Shown: in pieces, positions 7,880 through 17,224 of the stretch
Layout: each line of letters starts with the position of its first letter
Numbering within the stretch: the first letter of the stretch is position 1
Source of the DNA: Halobacteria archaeon AArc-dxtr1
Lineage (GTDB): Archaea; Halobacteriota; Halobacteria; Halobacteriales; Natrialbaceae
Direction of reading: 5' to 3'
NCBI GenBank assembly: GCA_025517425.1
Contig: JAOPJY010000003.1
Span: 81,367-145,366 of the forward strand
DNA length: 64,000 nucleotides
The notes under the pieces: model-generated
Told to the model about the DNA's origin: nothing
The model's database searches: none
What the model saw: only the letters and a program-made list of their open reading frames with translations
Position numbers and translations under genes: made by a program

Positions 7880-7912
7880 CTGAACAAGGTCGTGCAGCGC
7901 GAAAATCGATAG
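7880..7912 (+). repeat. aroQ 3'-end repeat, copy 3
   Basis: This copy encodes LNKVVQRENR and a TAG stop, preceded by a Glu codon as in aroQ. It differs from the functional terminus at one amino acid (Glu to Val). It marks the distal edge of the inserted toxin-antitoxin region; the UbiA gene ends 30 bases further on. Confidence 0.85.
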
Positions 7913-7941
7913 TAGCGGTGGTGACGCCACGGCCTCTTCTC

Positions 7942-8808
7942 TCACCAAACGAGTGCGTTTAGCAACACCACGAGGATTGCCAGAAAGAGGTGCTCGCCGT
8001 CGACGACGAACCCGTAGTACAGCGCCCCCCGGTCGGACGTCGCGAAGGGAATGTACGCGCCGACGTAGGCGTTAAACGCGAGCAAGGCGAGAAATGGCGC
8101 CGACAGGAAACCGGCGAGGACGGCCCCGAGAACGACCGCGGCGGCGAAGAGGTTGATCGCCTGCGAGACGCGGCGAGTCGCCGCCGGCCCGTACCTGTTG
8201 GGAACCGTCTCGATTCCCCGGGCCAGATCGCCCACCATATCCTTGATGTCGAAGATAGCGGCTGCGACCGTCAGCATGACCGTGACGTAGCTGGCGAAAA
8301 ACAGGAGTTCTGGATCGGTGAGCACGCCATAGTAGGCACCCACGCCGAGGGGGATCGCGCCCCAGGCGATGCCGACAGTGAGGTTCTTGACGAGAAACGC
8401 TCGCTTCAGCCGCAGCCAGGAGTACGCGACCGCGACGAGAAGCGGCAGGGCCAAAAACGGCGTCCAGGGGCGCGCGGCGACGGCTGCGACCCCGACTGCG
8501 AGAAGGTATCCGAGGATCCCGAGTGCAAACCAGAACCGGCCGTACCGCCTGGTGAATGCAGCGCGTCCGGGGACGTTTCGCTCGTCTTCTTCGACGTCGG
8601 TGAGCCGGTTGACGCTGTAGACGAACAGCGTGACCGCGAAGACGACGAACAGCGGAATCGGATCGATCGGCAGTGAGAGCAACACCATCGTCGTGATCGC
8701 GACGCTCGTGGCGCCGGCCGAGATGAAGAGGTTGCTGTGGACGAGAGCCAGTAGAGCACGCTTTAGCACCGACGCCCCTCTCGGGACCGATCGGCGGTGG
8801 ATATCCAC
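7942..8808 (-). CDS. UbiA-family prenyltransferase
   Basis: This polytopic membrane enzyme should join an isoprenoid diphosphate to an acceptor. It shows about eight hydrophobic segments and the two Asp-rich motifs, NRLTDVEEDERN after the second helix and FDIKDMVGDLARG after the fifth. The substrate cannot be told from sequence; geranylgeranylglycerol phosphate, quinone-type or carotenoid-related acceptors all occur in archaea. The GTG at 8808 (VDIHRRSVPRG) is preferred because GGAG lies about 10 bases upstream and a TATA-like stretch near 8845. A longer open frame to 8904 exists. The gene is convergent with the inserted region behind aroQ. Confidence 0.82.
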   Translation of the reverse strand: MDIHRRSVPRGASVLKRALLALVHSNLFISAGATSVAITTMVLLSLPIDPIPLFVVFAVTLFVYSVNRLTDVEEDERNVPGRAAFTRRYGRFWFALGILGYLLAVGVAAVAARPWTPFLALPLLVAVAYSWLRLKRAFLVKNLTVGIAWGAIPLGVGAYYGVLTDPELLFFASYVTVMLTVAAAIFDIKDMVGDLARGIETVPNRYGPAATRRVSQAINLFAAAVVLGAVLAGFLSAPFLALLAFNAYVGAYIPFATSDRGALYYGFVVDGEHLFLAILVVLLNALVW

Positions 8809-9030
8809 GGTTCGTCTCCTCGCCTGCGGATTGGGACCTGAATTGTTTAACTCTTCTACCGTCGACTCGACCGCCAATGCGTCGATCGGACGAGCAGGCA
8901 CCACCCCGGCCGCAGGCTATGTCACGACGCTGCCGAGGTGTTTGTCAACTTTTATCGTGTGCAACGCGCTCGCTCGGACGTTTCGACACTACTAATTGCG
9001 CAGTTGCGAAAGTACGCGACGAACCCACAC

Positions 9031-10179
9031 ATGAAGCTTCACGAGTATCAGGCGAAGCAGGTCTTCGCTGACACGGGGATTCCGACCCCGCCGTCGCAGC
9101 TCGCTGACGACGTCGACGGCGTCTTGGCTGCAGCCAACGAGGTCGGATATCCGGTCGCGATCAAGGCGCAGGTACAGGTCGGTGGCCGCGGGAAGGCTGG
9201 CGGAATCGAGCTCGTCTCGAACGACGAGGAAGCCCGCGAGGCGGCCGATGCGATCCTCGGGATGGACCTCAAAGGCTACCACGTCGACCGCGTGCTCGTC
9301 GAGGGGGCCGTCGACTTTACCAACGAGCTCTACGTCGGGATCACGATGGACCGCGGCGAGGGCAAGCCCGTCGCGATGGTCTCGACGAAAGGCGGTGTCG
9401 ACATCGAGGCTGTCGCCGAGGAGACGCCCGGCGCGATCGCCCGCGAACACATCGACCCCGCGTTCGGCATGCACCCCTACCAGGCCCGGAAGGCCGTCTA
9501 CGACGCCGGTGTCGATCCCGCCATCGCGCGAGACGTCTCGAGCGTTCTCACGACGCTCTACCAGCTCTGGGAGAGCCGGGACGCCTCGGACGTCGAGATC
9601 AACCCCCTCATGGTCACCGGAGACGACGAGGTCGTCGCCGCAGACGCCGTCATGAACGTCGACGAGGACGCGCTGTTCCGCCAGCCCGAGCTGGCCGAAA
9701 TGGAAGCCGAGGCCGCAAGCGGCGACGCACTCGAGCAGAAAGCCGACGAGTACGACTTCGACTACGTCCGCCTTTCGGGCGACGTCGGCATCATCGGCAA
9801 CGGCGCCGGTCTCGTCATGACGACCCTCGACCTCGTCGACTACTACGGCGGCGAGCCCGCGAACTTCTTAGACGTCGGTGGCGGCGCGAAGGCCGACCGC
9901 ATCGCGAACGCCCTCGACATGGTGTTCTCCGACGACAACGTCGACTCGGTCGTCTTCAACATCTTCGGCGGGATCACCCGCGGCGACGAGGTCGCCAAGG
10001 GAATCAACGAGGCACTGGGGCAGTTCGACGAGATTCCCAAGCCGGTCGTCGTCCGACTGGCCGGGACCAACTGGGAAGAAGGGATGGAGATTCTAAACGA
10101 AGACCTCGTGACGGTCGAGCAGACCTTGGAGGATGCAGTACAGCGTGCCGTCGCGTACGCTGAGGAGGTGAACGCATGA
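9031..10179 (+). CDS. sucC: Succinate-CoA ligase, beta subunit
   Basis: This subunit binds the nucleotide in the ADP- or GDP-forming TCA-cycle step from succinyl-CoA to succinate. The 382-residue protein starts [20 protein letters not shown] and has the ATP-grasp core ([20 protein letters not shown]), followed by the C-terminal ligase domain with [13 protein letters not shown] and [14 protein letters not shown]. The ATG at 9031 is the family start. It overlaps sucD by four bases, so the two subunits are made from one transcript. Confidence 0.96.
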   Translation: MKLHEYQAKQVFADTGIPTPPSQLADDVDGVLAAANEVGYPVAIKAQVQVGGRGKAGGIELVSNDEEAREAADAILGMDLKGYHVDRVLVEGAVDFTNELYVGITMDRGEGKPVAMVSTKGGVDIEAVAEETPGAIAREHIDPAFGMHPYQARKAVYDAGVDPAIARDVSSVLTTLYQLWESRDASDVEINPLMVTGDDEVVAADAVMNVDEDALFRQPELAEMEAEAASGDALEQKADEYDFDYVRLSGDVGIIGNGAGLVMTTLDLVDYYGGEPANFLDVGGGAKADRIANALDMVFSDDNVDSVVFNIFGGITRGDEVAKGINEALGQFDEIPKPVVVRLAGTNWEEGMEILNEDLVTVEQTLEDAVQRAVAYAEEVNA

Positions 10180-11048
10180 GCGTACTAGTCGACGACGAGA
10201 CGCGTGTCGTGGTACAGGGAATCACCGGCGGAGAAGGTAAGTTCCACGCCGAACAGATGATCGAGTACGGAACCAACGTCGTCGCCGGCGCGGTCCCCGG
10301 GAAGGGCGGCCAGGAAGCCGCTGGTGTCCCGGTCTACGACACCGTCGACCAGGCCGTCGAGGAGGAAGACGCCGACACGTCCGTCATCTTCGTGCCGCCG
10401 GCGTTCGCCGGCGACGCAATCTTCGAGGCCCTCGATACGGACCTCGACCTCGCGGTCGCGATCACCGAGGGCATCCCGACTCAGGACATGGCGCGGGTGA
10501 ACAAGCGTCTCTCGGAGACCGACACGCGACTCATCGGTCCGAACTGTCCCGGCCTCATCACGCCCGGCGAGGCGAAACTCGGCATCCTCCCCGGAAACAT
10601 CTTTTCGGAGGGGAACGTCGGCCTCGTCTCCCGATCCGGCACCTTGACCTACCAGGTCGTCGACAATCTCACCAACCGCGGCATTGGCCAGACCACCGCG
10701 ATCGGCATCGGTGGCGACCCAATCATCGGGACGGACTTCGTCGACGCTCTCGAGCTCTTCGAGAACGACCCCGACACCGACGCCATCGTCATGTGCGGTG
10801 AGATCGGCGGCGAGGACGAAGAGGAAGCCGCTGCGTTCATCGACGCGCACGTCGACACGCCCGTTGCCGGCTTCATCGCCGGTCGTACGGCGCCCCCAGG
10901 AAAGCGGATGGGTCACGCCGGCGCGATCGTCTCCGGCTCCGGTACGGGGACAGCAGAGAGCAAGATCAACGCACTGAACGACGCCGGCGTTCCCGTCGGT
11001 GACACGCCCGAAGAAGTCGCCGACCACGTCGAGTCGTTCCTCGAGTAA
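10176..11048 (+). CDS. sucD: Succinate-CoA ligase, alpha subunit
   Basis: The 290-residue alpha subunit has an N-terminal CoA-binding Rossmann domain ([18 protein letters not shown]) and carries the phosphohistidine in [18 protein letters not shown] near the C-terminus. It pairs with SucC to form the TCA-cycle enzyme. The start codon is inside the sucC stop (ATGA). A short T-rich run (about 11061-11065) after the stop could end the transcript. Confidence 0.96.
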   Translation: MSVLVDDETRVVVQGITGGEGKFHAEQMIEYGTNVVAGAVPGKGGQEAAGVPVYDTVDQAVEEEDADTSVIFVPPAFAGDAIFEALDTDLDLAVAITEGIPTQDMARVNKRLSETDTRLIGPNCPGLITPGEAKLGILPGNIFSEGNVGLVSRSGTLTYQVVDNLTNRGIGQTTAIGIGGDPIIGTDFVDALELFENDPDTDAIVMCGEIGGEDEEEAAAFIDAHVDTPVAGFIAGRTAPPGKRMGHAGAIVSGSGTGTAESKINALNDAGVPVGDTPEEVADHVESFLE

Positions 11049-11113
11049 GCAGTTCGGTCTCGGTTTTTCTTGCGACCGGCAACCGTCCGTAGCGGAGGTG
11101 GCCGTCCTTCCTC

Positions 11114-11680
11114 TCAGAACGGTAGTGCAGATCGCAGACGAGCGAAGACACCGCCGGAGCTGCTCTCCTCGACTGTGGTCGACCCGTCGGATTCGTTTTC
11201 GGTGGTCTGGCCGTCACCACTCTTGGCGGTCTGGCCGTCACCACTTTTGGCGGTCTGGCCGTCACCGCTCTTGGCGGTCTGGCCGTCACCGCTCTTGGCG
11301 GCTTGATCGTTACCGGCCGAGCTCGCATCTTCTGCGCCCTCATCAGTTCCTGCCTCACTAGCACCTGTCTCCTCGTCTGACGGGTCGTCAGTCACGCTCG
11401 CGTCTTCGGCCTCGTCGGAGTCTCGGGAGGCGCCAGCCTCACCGCCCTCGTCAGCAGGCGCTTCCGACGGCACAGCATCCCTTGTCCCCTGGGTGTCCCC
11501 TGGCGCTGACTCCGAATCCTCGACCCACTGGAACCCGTCGTCAGCCGAGCCACCTGTCTTCTCGCCGCCGTTTGCGTCGTCGTCCGTCTCGGTCCGCGTA
11601 CTGGACGGGTCGACGTAGCTAAAGCCGTTCGTGTCTCCCTCTTCCTCGCGGTCGTCCGGATCGTCGGTAGTGGTATCCAT
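11114..11680 (-). CDS. Acidic low-complexity protein with GDGQTAKS repeats
   Basis: I know no named family. The 188-residue product is mostly Asp, Glu, Ser, Thr, Gly and Ala, with no membrane segment. Residues about 128-160 are four tandem copies of an eight-residue unit (GDGQTAKS), encoded by exact or near-exact 24-base DNA repeats. A short FSYVDPSS segment near the N-terminus, FQWVEDSES in the middle and a less acidic C-terminus (GGVFARLRSALPF) may be peptide docking motifs flanking a disordered spacer. It is convergent with sucD and divergent from the bioF-like gene. Confidence 0.6.
   Translation of the reverse strand: MDTTTDDPDDREEEGDTNGFSYVDPSSTRTETDDDANGGEKTGGSADDGFQWVEDSESAPGDTQGTRDAVPSEAPADEGGEAGASRDSDEAEDASVTDDPSDEETGASEAGTDEGAEDASSAGNDQAAKSGDGQTAKSGDGQTAKSGDGQTAKSGDGQTTENESDGSTTVEESSSGGVFARLRSALPF
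11204..11299. repeat. 24-base tandem repeat, four units
   Basis: The units start at 11204, 11228, 11252 and 11276 and differ at only a few bases. They encode the GDGQTAKS repeats of the acidic protein. Low divergence suggests recent expansion or ongoing slippage. Confidence 0.9.
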
Positions 11681-11819
11681 CGGTGTCTTTCGATGCCAAC
11701 GGTGGCGTTGGTTGGCGTCTCACAGCGCATCGAGTTAAATTCTTGTGCTGCCTCGAGCGCTCGTCGCCACGAACGCGAACCGTGAGAGTAAAAACGGGGG
11801 ACAGACTCCCTTCAGGAGA

Positions 11820-13025
11820 ATGGAAGACCGCGGGTTCGACCTTGGATCGGCCGCCCTCCAGCAGCCGACACCCGACCGCAGACGCACGATTTCCCCGGCA
11901 GACCGGGTTGCCGAGCGGGGACGCTTCGCGCCACCCGCAGACGGCAGTCTCCCGGTTCTGGACGCCGACGAATCACTCGTATTCGCGTCGGACAACTATC
12001 TCGGATTGACTGCCGATGAGCGGATTCAGGATGCCGCCTGTCAGGCCGCAACAGCGGTCGGTACCGGTGCCGGAGCCAGCCGAACTGCGACCGGTGACAC
12101 CCTCGTTCACCACGACCTGGAGGATCGCCTCGCCGAGATCACGGACACCGAACGGGCACTCTCGTTTTCCTCGCGGTACACGGCAACCATCGGGACGATC
12201 ACGGCCCTCGACCCGGACGTCATCTTCACCGACGAGCGCAATCACGCAAGCATCGCCGACGGCTGTCGCCTCGCAGACGCCACAGTCGTCACCTACGCTC
12301 ACGGCGACGTGGACGCGCTCGACGCCGCCCTCGCTCAGCAGGCTGAACGCGCCGAGTGCGACGAGTCGTGGCTCATCGTCACGGAGACGGTTTTCGGTGC
12401 TGACGGCTCGGTCGCACCGCTTGCAGCGATCTGTGACGCTGCCGAGAGCTACGGCGCCTGGATCGTCGTCGACGAGTCTCACGCGGTCGGACTCTACGCC
12501 GCCGGCGGCGGCGTCGTTCAGGCGGAGACGCTCGCAGACCGTGTCGACGTCCAGCTGGGTGCCCTCTCGAACGCGCTGGCCAGCCAGGGCGGATACGTCG
12601 CGGGGACCGATACGCTGATTAGCCACCTCCTGTCTGAGTCGCGGCCGTTTACCGCCGTGGCCGGGCTCGCTCCGACCGCAGCCGCTGCGGCCAGCGAAGC
12701 GTTACACGTCGCCCGCCACGAGGATCTCCGGGAACAGCTATGGGAGAACGTCGCACACATGCGAGATGGGCTCGAGTCCCTTGGCCTCACCGTACTCGGC
12801 GACTCCCAGATCCTGTGTGTGTTGACCGGTGAGGAGCGCGATGCGTGTGCACTCGCAGACGGCCTCCGCGAACGGGGCATCGCTTCGCTGCCAATCTGCC
12901 CGCCAACTACCCCCACCGGTGCCAGCGGACTCCGACTCACGCCGATGGCGACCCACACTGAAGGCGATATTCGTGCCTGTCTCGAGGCCATACAGGCCGC
13001 CGGCTCGGAGATCGGCCTCTATTGA
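11820..13025 (+). CDS. BioF/KBL-family alpha-oxoamine synthase homologue without the PLP lysine
   Basis: The 401-residue protein follows the 8-amino-7-oxononanoate synthase family along its whole length: FASDNYLGL (55-63), GTGAGASRTATGDTLVHHDL (81-100), NHASIADGCRL (141-151) and VVDESHAVG (216-224). The motif that normally reads S-K-A-L is SNALASQGGY, so residue 251 is Asn (codon AAC at 12570-12572) where the Schiff-base lysine should be. If the base is correct, the enzyme cannot form the internal aldimine and is inactive or works differently. The frame is otherwise intact. The ATG at 11820 is preferred because the upstream codons are not acidic. No other biotin genes are in the window. Confidence 0.85.
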   Translation: MEDRGFDLGSAALQQPTPDRRRTISPADRVAERGRFAPPADGSLPVLDADESLVFASDNYLGLTADERIQDAACQAATAVGTGAGASRTATGDTLVHHDLEDRLAEITDTERALSFSSRYTATIGTITALDPDVIFTDERNHASIADGCRLADATVVTYAHGDVDALDAALAQQAERAECDESWLIVTETVFGADGSVAPLAAICDAAESYGAWIVVDESHAVGLYAAGGGVVQAETLADRVDVQLGALSNALASQGGYVAGTDTLISHLLSESRPFTAVAGLAPTAAAAASEALHVARHEDLREQLWENVAHMRDGLESLGLTVLGDSQILCVLTGEERDACALADGLRERGIASLPICPPTTPTGASGLRLTPMATHTEGDIRACLEAIQAAGSEIGLY

Positions 13026-13049
13026 TCTCGTCGACGGGGACGGCTTCGC

Positions 13050-14552
13050 TCAGAAGAACTCGTCTAGTCCCGACTGATCCTGGTCGGTCCCCTCTGCATC
13101 TCCCGTGGGGGATTCCTCGTCGCTGGTGCTCCGCTCGATTCCATCGTCGTCGTTCTCGGCCCCGTCTCCGTTGAGCATCGCCTGGCCCGACTCGCCGTCA
13201 GTCGCCTCACTATCCTCGAGATCCGCGTTTCCGCCACGCGTCGCGTTCTGGAAGGCGGTGCCCGAATTGTCGACTGCCGTCGTGAGCCGGCGTTCCTCGG
13301 CGTCCGCGACGATGGATTCGACCTTGTTCGTGGTCGCGCCGCTTCCCGTGACGAACGACACGTCGTCCTCGTCTAACTCGTAGGCCGCCGCCATCGACAC
13401 CGTCAGCTCGCGGTTGCGACAGTGGTGGGTCATCGCCGCGAGGTACGGCACGATCTCCCGGCGGGCGGTGGCGACGCTCGTCCCCTCGCGTTCAGCGATT
13501 CGCTCGGCTATCGCGTCGCGGGTGTCGCGTTTGCCCCGCGTGCGGCCGAGCTTCGACCAGTAGCTCGGCGGGCCGTAGCGGGTCCACCCGCCCTTTGGCT
13601 CCCGGCGCGAGGCGGCGACGCCAGCGGTCATGTTGTCCGTCGCGTAGCGCCAGTAAGAGTAGTTTTGCGTGGCCCGAACGCGGCCGAGCCACCGGTCGGC
13701 GTTCGCGAGGAACTCGTAGGCGTCTGCCAGTTCGGCACCTGCGTAGTCTTTCGGGACGTTGTCCTCGATCCAGTTTAGCAGCTCGTCGGGCGTCTCGTCG
13801 ACGTCGTAGGACGCCCGCAGCGCCCCCTCGGCGCCCTCCTCTTTGATCAAGGCGTCGAGGAAGTCGAAGATCCCCTCGGTGGTGTCGCGCTCGCTCGTGA
13901 CGACGTCCTCGACGGACAGCATTTCGGCCGTCTCGGCGACCGCTTGGAGGTCGTTGACCGCCGACCGGAGGTCCCCACTGGTCGACTCGGCGATCTTCTC
14001 TAAGGCTGCATCCTCGTACTCGATCCCCTCCTTGCGGCAGATGTCTCGGAGGACGGGGACGATCGATCGCTTCGAGACGTCGCGGAACTCGATCGTCTCG
14101 CAGGCGTTTCGTAGCCCCTGGCTCATGTCGTAGAACTCGTTGGCGACGAGGACGATCGGCTGGTTGGCCGACTTGACGACACGGGTGACCTCGCGGGCCC
14201 CGCCGTAGTCGGCGTTTCCGTGGAAGTTGTCCGCCTCGTCTAAGATCACGAGCCGCCGGCCGGCCTCGCCGCCGGTCAGCGTCCCGCTCTTTGCGGCTTC
14301 GCCCGCGACGCGTTCGATCACGTCCGCCTGGCGGTCGTCGCTGGCGTTTAACTCCATGACGGGCCAGCCCATGTCGGCGGCCAGCGCGTGGGCGGCCGAG
14401 GTTTTTCCGACACCAGGGCTACCGTGGACGATCACCGCCTCCCGGTGGTCGTCCCAGGACTCGGCCCACTCGCGGAGTTTGTCGCGGGCCTTGTTGTTGC
14501 CGCGTACCTCCGACAGCGTCGTCGGCCGGTAGGTTTCGGTCCAATCGCTCAT
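13050..14552 (-). CDS. rfcL: Replication factor C large subunit
   Basis: This is the clamp-loader subunit that, with small RFC subunits, opens PCNA and loads it on primed DNA. The 500-residue protein has an AAA+ module with Walker A GSPGVGKT near residue 45, Walker B LVILDEADN near 105, and the RFC-specific lid and collar helices. The C-terminal 100 residues are acidic and probably flexible, and end in QSGLDEFF, a PCNA-interacting PIP box. The start MSDWTETYRPTTL is the family norm. The gene converges with the bioF-like gene, 24 bases apart. Confidence 0.95.
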   Translation of the reverse strand: MSDWTETYRPTTLSEVRGNNKARDKLREWAESWDDHREAVIVHGSPGVGKTSAAHALAADMGWPVMELNASDDRQADVIERVAGEAAKSGTLTGGEAGRRLVILDEADNFHGNADYGGAREVTRVVKSANQPIVLVANEFYDMSQGLRNACETIEFRDVSKRSIVPVLRDICRKEGIEYEDAALEKIAESTSGDLRSAVNDLQAVAETAEMLSVEDVVTSERDTTEGIFDFLDALIKEEGAEGALRASYDVDETPDELLNWIEDNVPKDYAGAELADAYEFLANADRWLGRVRATQNYSYWRYATDNMTAGVAASRREPKGGWTRYGPPSYWSKLGRTRGKRDTRDAIAERIAEREGTSVATARREIVPYLAAMTHHCRNRELTVSMAAAYELDEDDVSFVTGSGATTNKVESIVADAEERRLTTAVDNSGTAFQNATRGGNADLEDSEATDGESGQAMLNGDGAENDDDGIERSTSDEESPTGDAEGTDQDQSGLDEFF

Positions 14553-14627
14553 TGGCGGTGGTTGGGCCGAGTCGCGTTTAGTGGTTCCGGAGCGTGAGCA
14601 TCAGGTCGACCGGTATCGGATTCCTAG

Positions 14628-14867
14628 TCACTCTCTGGGATGGCGTAATAGCGCGATCGTTGTCCACATCGACGCTGAGAAGACGTGTGCGAGGGCGCTC
14701 AGGTACAGCCCGAGCGAGGCGAACGTCCCCGAGAAGATAAATAAGATCATCCCAGTCGGAACGCTCGTTGAACGCGGCACCGTCGACTCAGGATTGATAA
14801 TCGTCGGCGTGAGCAATAGCGCCATCGTAAACCCACCGAGTGTGAATACGATGTCCTGCCAAATCAT
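14628..14867 (-). CDS. Small two-helix membrane protein
   Basis: The 79-residue product begins MIWQDIVFTLGGFTMALLL and has two hydrophobic segments (about 6-24 and 38-62) separated by a polar loop. I recall similar small haloarchaeal membrane proteins without a known role. It could lie in the same transcript as rfcL (75 bases apart, same strand). Confidence 0.6.
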   Translation of the reverse strand: MIWQDIVFTLGGFTMALLLTPTIINPESTVPRSTSVPTGMILFIFSGTFASLGLYLSALAHVFSASMWTTIALLRHPRE

Positions 14868-15070
14868 GGCAGATATTGCCGGAGATTGTATATAGTTGTG
14901 GCGGTCTCCCGAGAGACTAGCTTACTTGGCCGTTTGAACCCCTCCTTGGCTCAGAGAGACAGGGAGCTATCCGTCTCAGTAACGGGGTTTCAACAGAGCG
15001 AAATCTGTGTGTTTGTAACGACCGAACCCCAGTAGACAGCGTAGGGACGCTCCTGAAAAAAGAGCAGCAG
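14868..15070. other. Intergenic region between small membrane protein and sensor kinase
   Basis: No gene is seen here. A TATATA-like stretch at about 14888-14894 probably belongs to the promoter of the downstream membrane-protein gene on the minus strand. Confidence 0.4.
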
Positions 15071-17224
15071 TTAGTCAGCGCTACCATCAGTTGCCGGCAG
15101 TGTAAACGAGAATTCCGTCCCATCCCCGGGTTCGGATTCAACCCAGATGTCGCCGCCGTGGCGCTCGACGATCCGCTCGCAGAGCGCCAGACCGATGCCG
15201 GTTCCCTTCCGTTCTGTTGTGCCGTGTAGTCGCTGGAATACCTCGAAGATTCGGTCCTGATCGCCAGCGTCAATCCCAATTCCGTCGTCACGAACTGAGA
15301 TGACCCATTTTGTGCCGCGTCGCTGTGCAGTCAGGTGAATGAGTGGTCGACCATCACCGCTATACTCGATAGCGTTGTCCACCAAATTCTGAAACACCTG
15401 TCGCAGCTGGTCGGGGTCGCCCTTGACGCGGGGAAGTGAGTCTGTCGTGATTTGGGCATCGCTGTCCTCAATTTTCACCTGGAGGTCATTGTAGACATCT
15501 TCGACCACGTCATTCAACTCAATCGGTTCCAGCTGGTGGCCTTGTGTTTCGACGCGTGAATACTGAAGCAAGCCGTCGATCATCGTACGCATTCGGTCTG
15601 CCCCATCAACAGCGAAGTCTAGGAATTCTTGCCCTTCCTCGTCAAAGTCGTCCTCGTATCGACTTTCGAGCAGCCGAAGATACGAGGAGACCATCCGTAA
15701 GGGTTCTTGGAGGTCGTGGGAAGCCGCATATGCGAATTGCTCTAATCGCTCATTGGACGCTTCGAGGTCGGCAACCAACTGCTCGAGTTCCCGTTGATAC
15801 TGGTGGCGCTCAATTGCCTCTGCAAGGACGTTCGCAACGCTCTGGACGAACGAGACGTCCTCGTCCGAGAACTCCCGACGATCAGTGTCGTGTACACCGA
15901 GGATTCCCCATGGCCCGCCGAAGGGGCCGATGATCGTGCTAACCCCACTCAAGACGTTGTGAGACGTCAGTAGGTCCGGTCCGCTGAATCGGCTCTCAGT
16001 AGAGAGGTCAGAGACAACTACCGGCTCTTCGGATCGCAGCGTGTAGCCAGCTTGAGAGTCGTCCTCGTCTGCGCCGACGGTTGCGTTCCCGGCGATGCCG
16101 TCGTCCCAGCCGACACCCTGTCGAAGTAACAACTCGCGATCATCAGAATCAAGGTCAAGTACCTTGCAGTACTCGGCGTCTAATACTTCGGCCACTAGGC
16201 AGGTCGCTTCCTGCATGAGGTCGTCAAGATCATCAGTTTCGAGTGCAGTTTGGCCGAGATCGGCGACGGTCTGTTGTTGGGTAGCCCGGTGTGACAACTC
16301 ACTCTCGCGTTTTTTCCGATCAGTCACGTCTCGTCCGACCCCGACTAGCACTGTCTCTCCGTCAGGGTTTTCGATCGTTGAGGCAGCGAACTCGTACGGA
16401 ATGTGCGCCCCACCTTTGGTACACAGTTGCGCTTCAACCTGCGTGTTCCCCATTTCAAATCCCTCCTCAACTGCGTTCGCAATCGTCTGCTGAGATGGCT
16501 CGTCGAAAAAGTCCTGTGCAGACATTGATGCGATTTCCACATCGGAATAGCCCGAGACTTCACACAGCGTCTCGTTCCATCGCTGAAGGCTGCCGCTCAC
16601 GTCAAGCACGTAGAAGAGATCGTCGATGCCGTTCAGCATGTCGTTAGTGTATTTCTGATACCGTTCGAGTCGGTAGTTTGCCTGTTCGAGTCGATCCACC
16701 GTGTCTTCGAGCTCGATCTGTGTCTGGCGGAGAACGTCGTTACGCGCTTGGAGTTCATGGGCCCGTGTCTTTGCCCGGCTGTCGTGAACGCCCACGGCAA
16801 AGCCCGCAACACTGGCGAGCCCTGTGAGGATCGGCGGAGCCTGTGTGGAAACGCTCTCTCCAGGTTGGAGATGATACACGACGAGGAGGGTAGCCATGAG
16901 ACTGAATCCGGCGAGACACCAGCTGACGATACCGGGATAGTATTCAGGGGCGATATCGGTCCGTGAGAGTCGATATGCTCCGAAAACAAGGACGAGGCCC
17001 GGACCAGCAATCAATAGGCAGATAAGAAGGGTATTTACCACTGGTACGCCCTGGCCAGTCTCGGAAAAGAGCCATCCTGCACCAAACACAATGTATAGAC
17101 CGCCGAGAACGCCGAGAGCGCGCCTGGGGCCAACTGTAGACACGAGGCGCTTCCAAGAGAACACTTTATGTTCGTAAGGCAGATAGCCGCCTTGGGCTTT
17201 ACGATGACCATTGCCAATTCTCAC
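15071..17224 (-). CDS. Membrane sensor histidine kinase (PAS-GAF-HisKA-HATPase)
   Basis: The 717-residue protein has about four N-terminal membrane helices (38-55, 64-84, 97-118, 130-147), a coiled coil (150-190), a PAS domain (195-305), a GAF domain (320-475), a HisKA dimerisation helix with the phospho-accepting His503 in YAASHDLQEPLR, and an HATPase domain with FQNLVDNAIEYSGDG and GTGIGLALCERIVE. The loops probably report a small-molecule or redox signal from membrane or cytosol. No response regulator is adjacent, as is usual for haloarchaeal kinases. The GTG at 17224 overlaps the stop of a small upstream frame (GTGA), which argues for this start. GC content looks lower than the neighbours, a possible sign of transfer. 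Confidence 0.88.
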   Translation of the reverse strand: MRIGNGHRKAQGGYLPYEHKVFSWKRLVSTVGPRRALGVLGGLYIVFGAGWLFSETGQGVPVVNTLLICLLIAGPGLVLVFGAYRLSRTDIAPEYYPGIVSWCLAGFSLMATLLVVYHLQPGESVSTQAPPILTGLASVAGFAVGVHDSRAKTRAHELQARNDVLRQTQIELEDTVDRLEQANYRLERYQKYTNDMLNGIDDLFYVLDVSGSLQRWNETLCEVSGYSDVEIASMSAQDFFDEPSQQTIANAVEEGFEMGNTQVEAQLCTKGGAHIPYEFAASTIENPDGETVLVGVGRDVTDRKKRESELSHRATQQQTVADLGQTALETDDLDDLMQEATCLVAEVLDAEYCKVLDLDSDDRELLLRQGVGWDDGIAGNATVGADEDDSQAGYTLRSEEPVVVSDLSTESRFSGPDLLTSHNVLSGVSTIIGPFGGPWGILGVHDTDRREFSDEDVSFVQSVANVLAEAIERHQYQRELEQLVADLEASNERLEQFAYAASHDLQEPLRMVSSYLRLLESRYEDDFDEEGQEFLDFAVDGADRMRTMIDGLLQYSRVETQGHQLEPIELNDVVEDVYNDLQVKIEDSDAQITTDSLPRVKGDPDQLRQVFQNLVDNAIEYSGDGRPLIHLTAQRRGTKWVISVRDDGIGIDAGDQDRIFEVFQRLHGTTERKGTGIGLALCERIVERHGGDIWVESEPGDGTEFSFTLPATDGSAD

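Noticed and set aside
11204-11299. CRISPR-like array from four evenly spaced repeats.
   Set aside because: The units are contiguous 24-base coding repeats with no spacers and no cas genes nearby.
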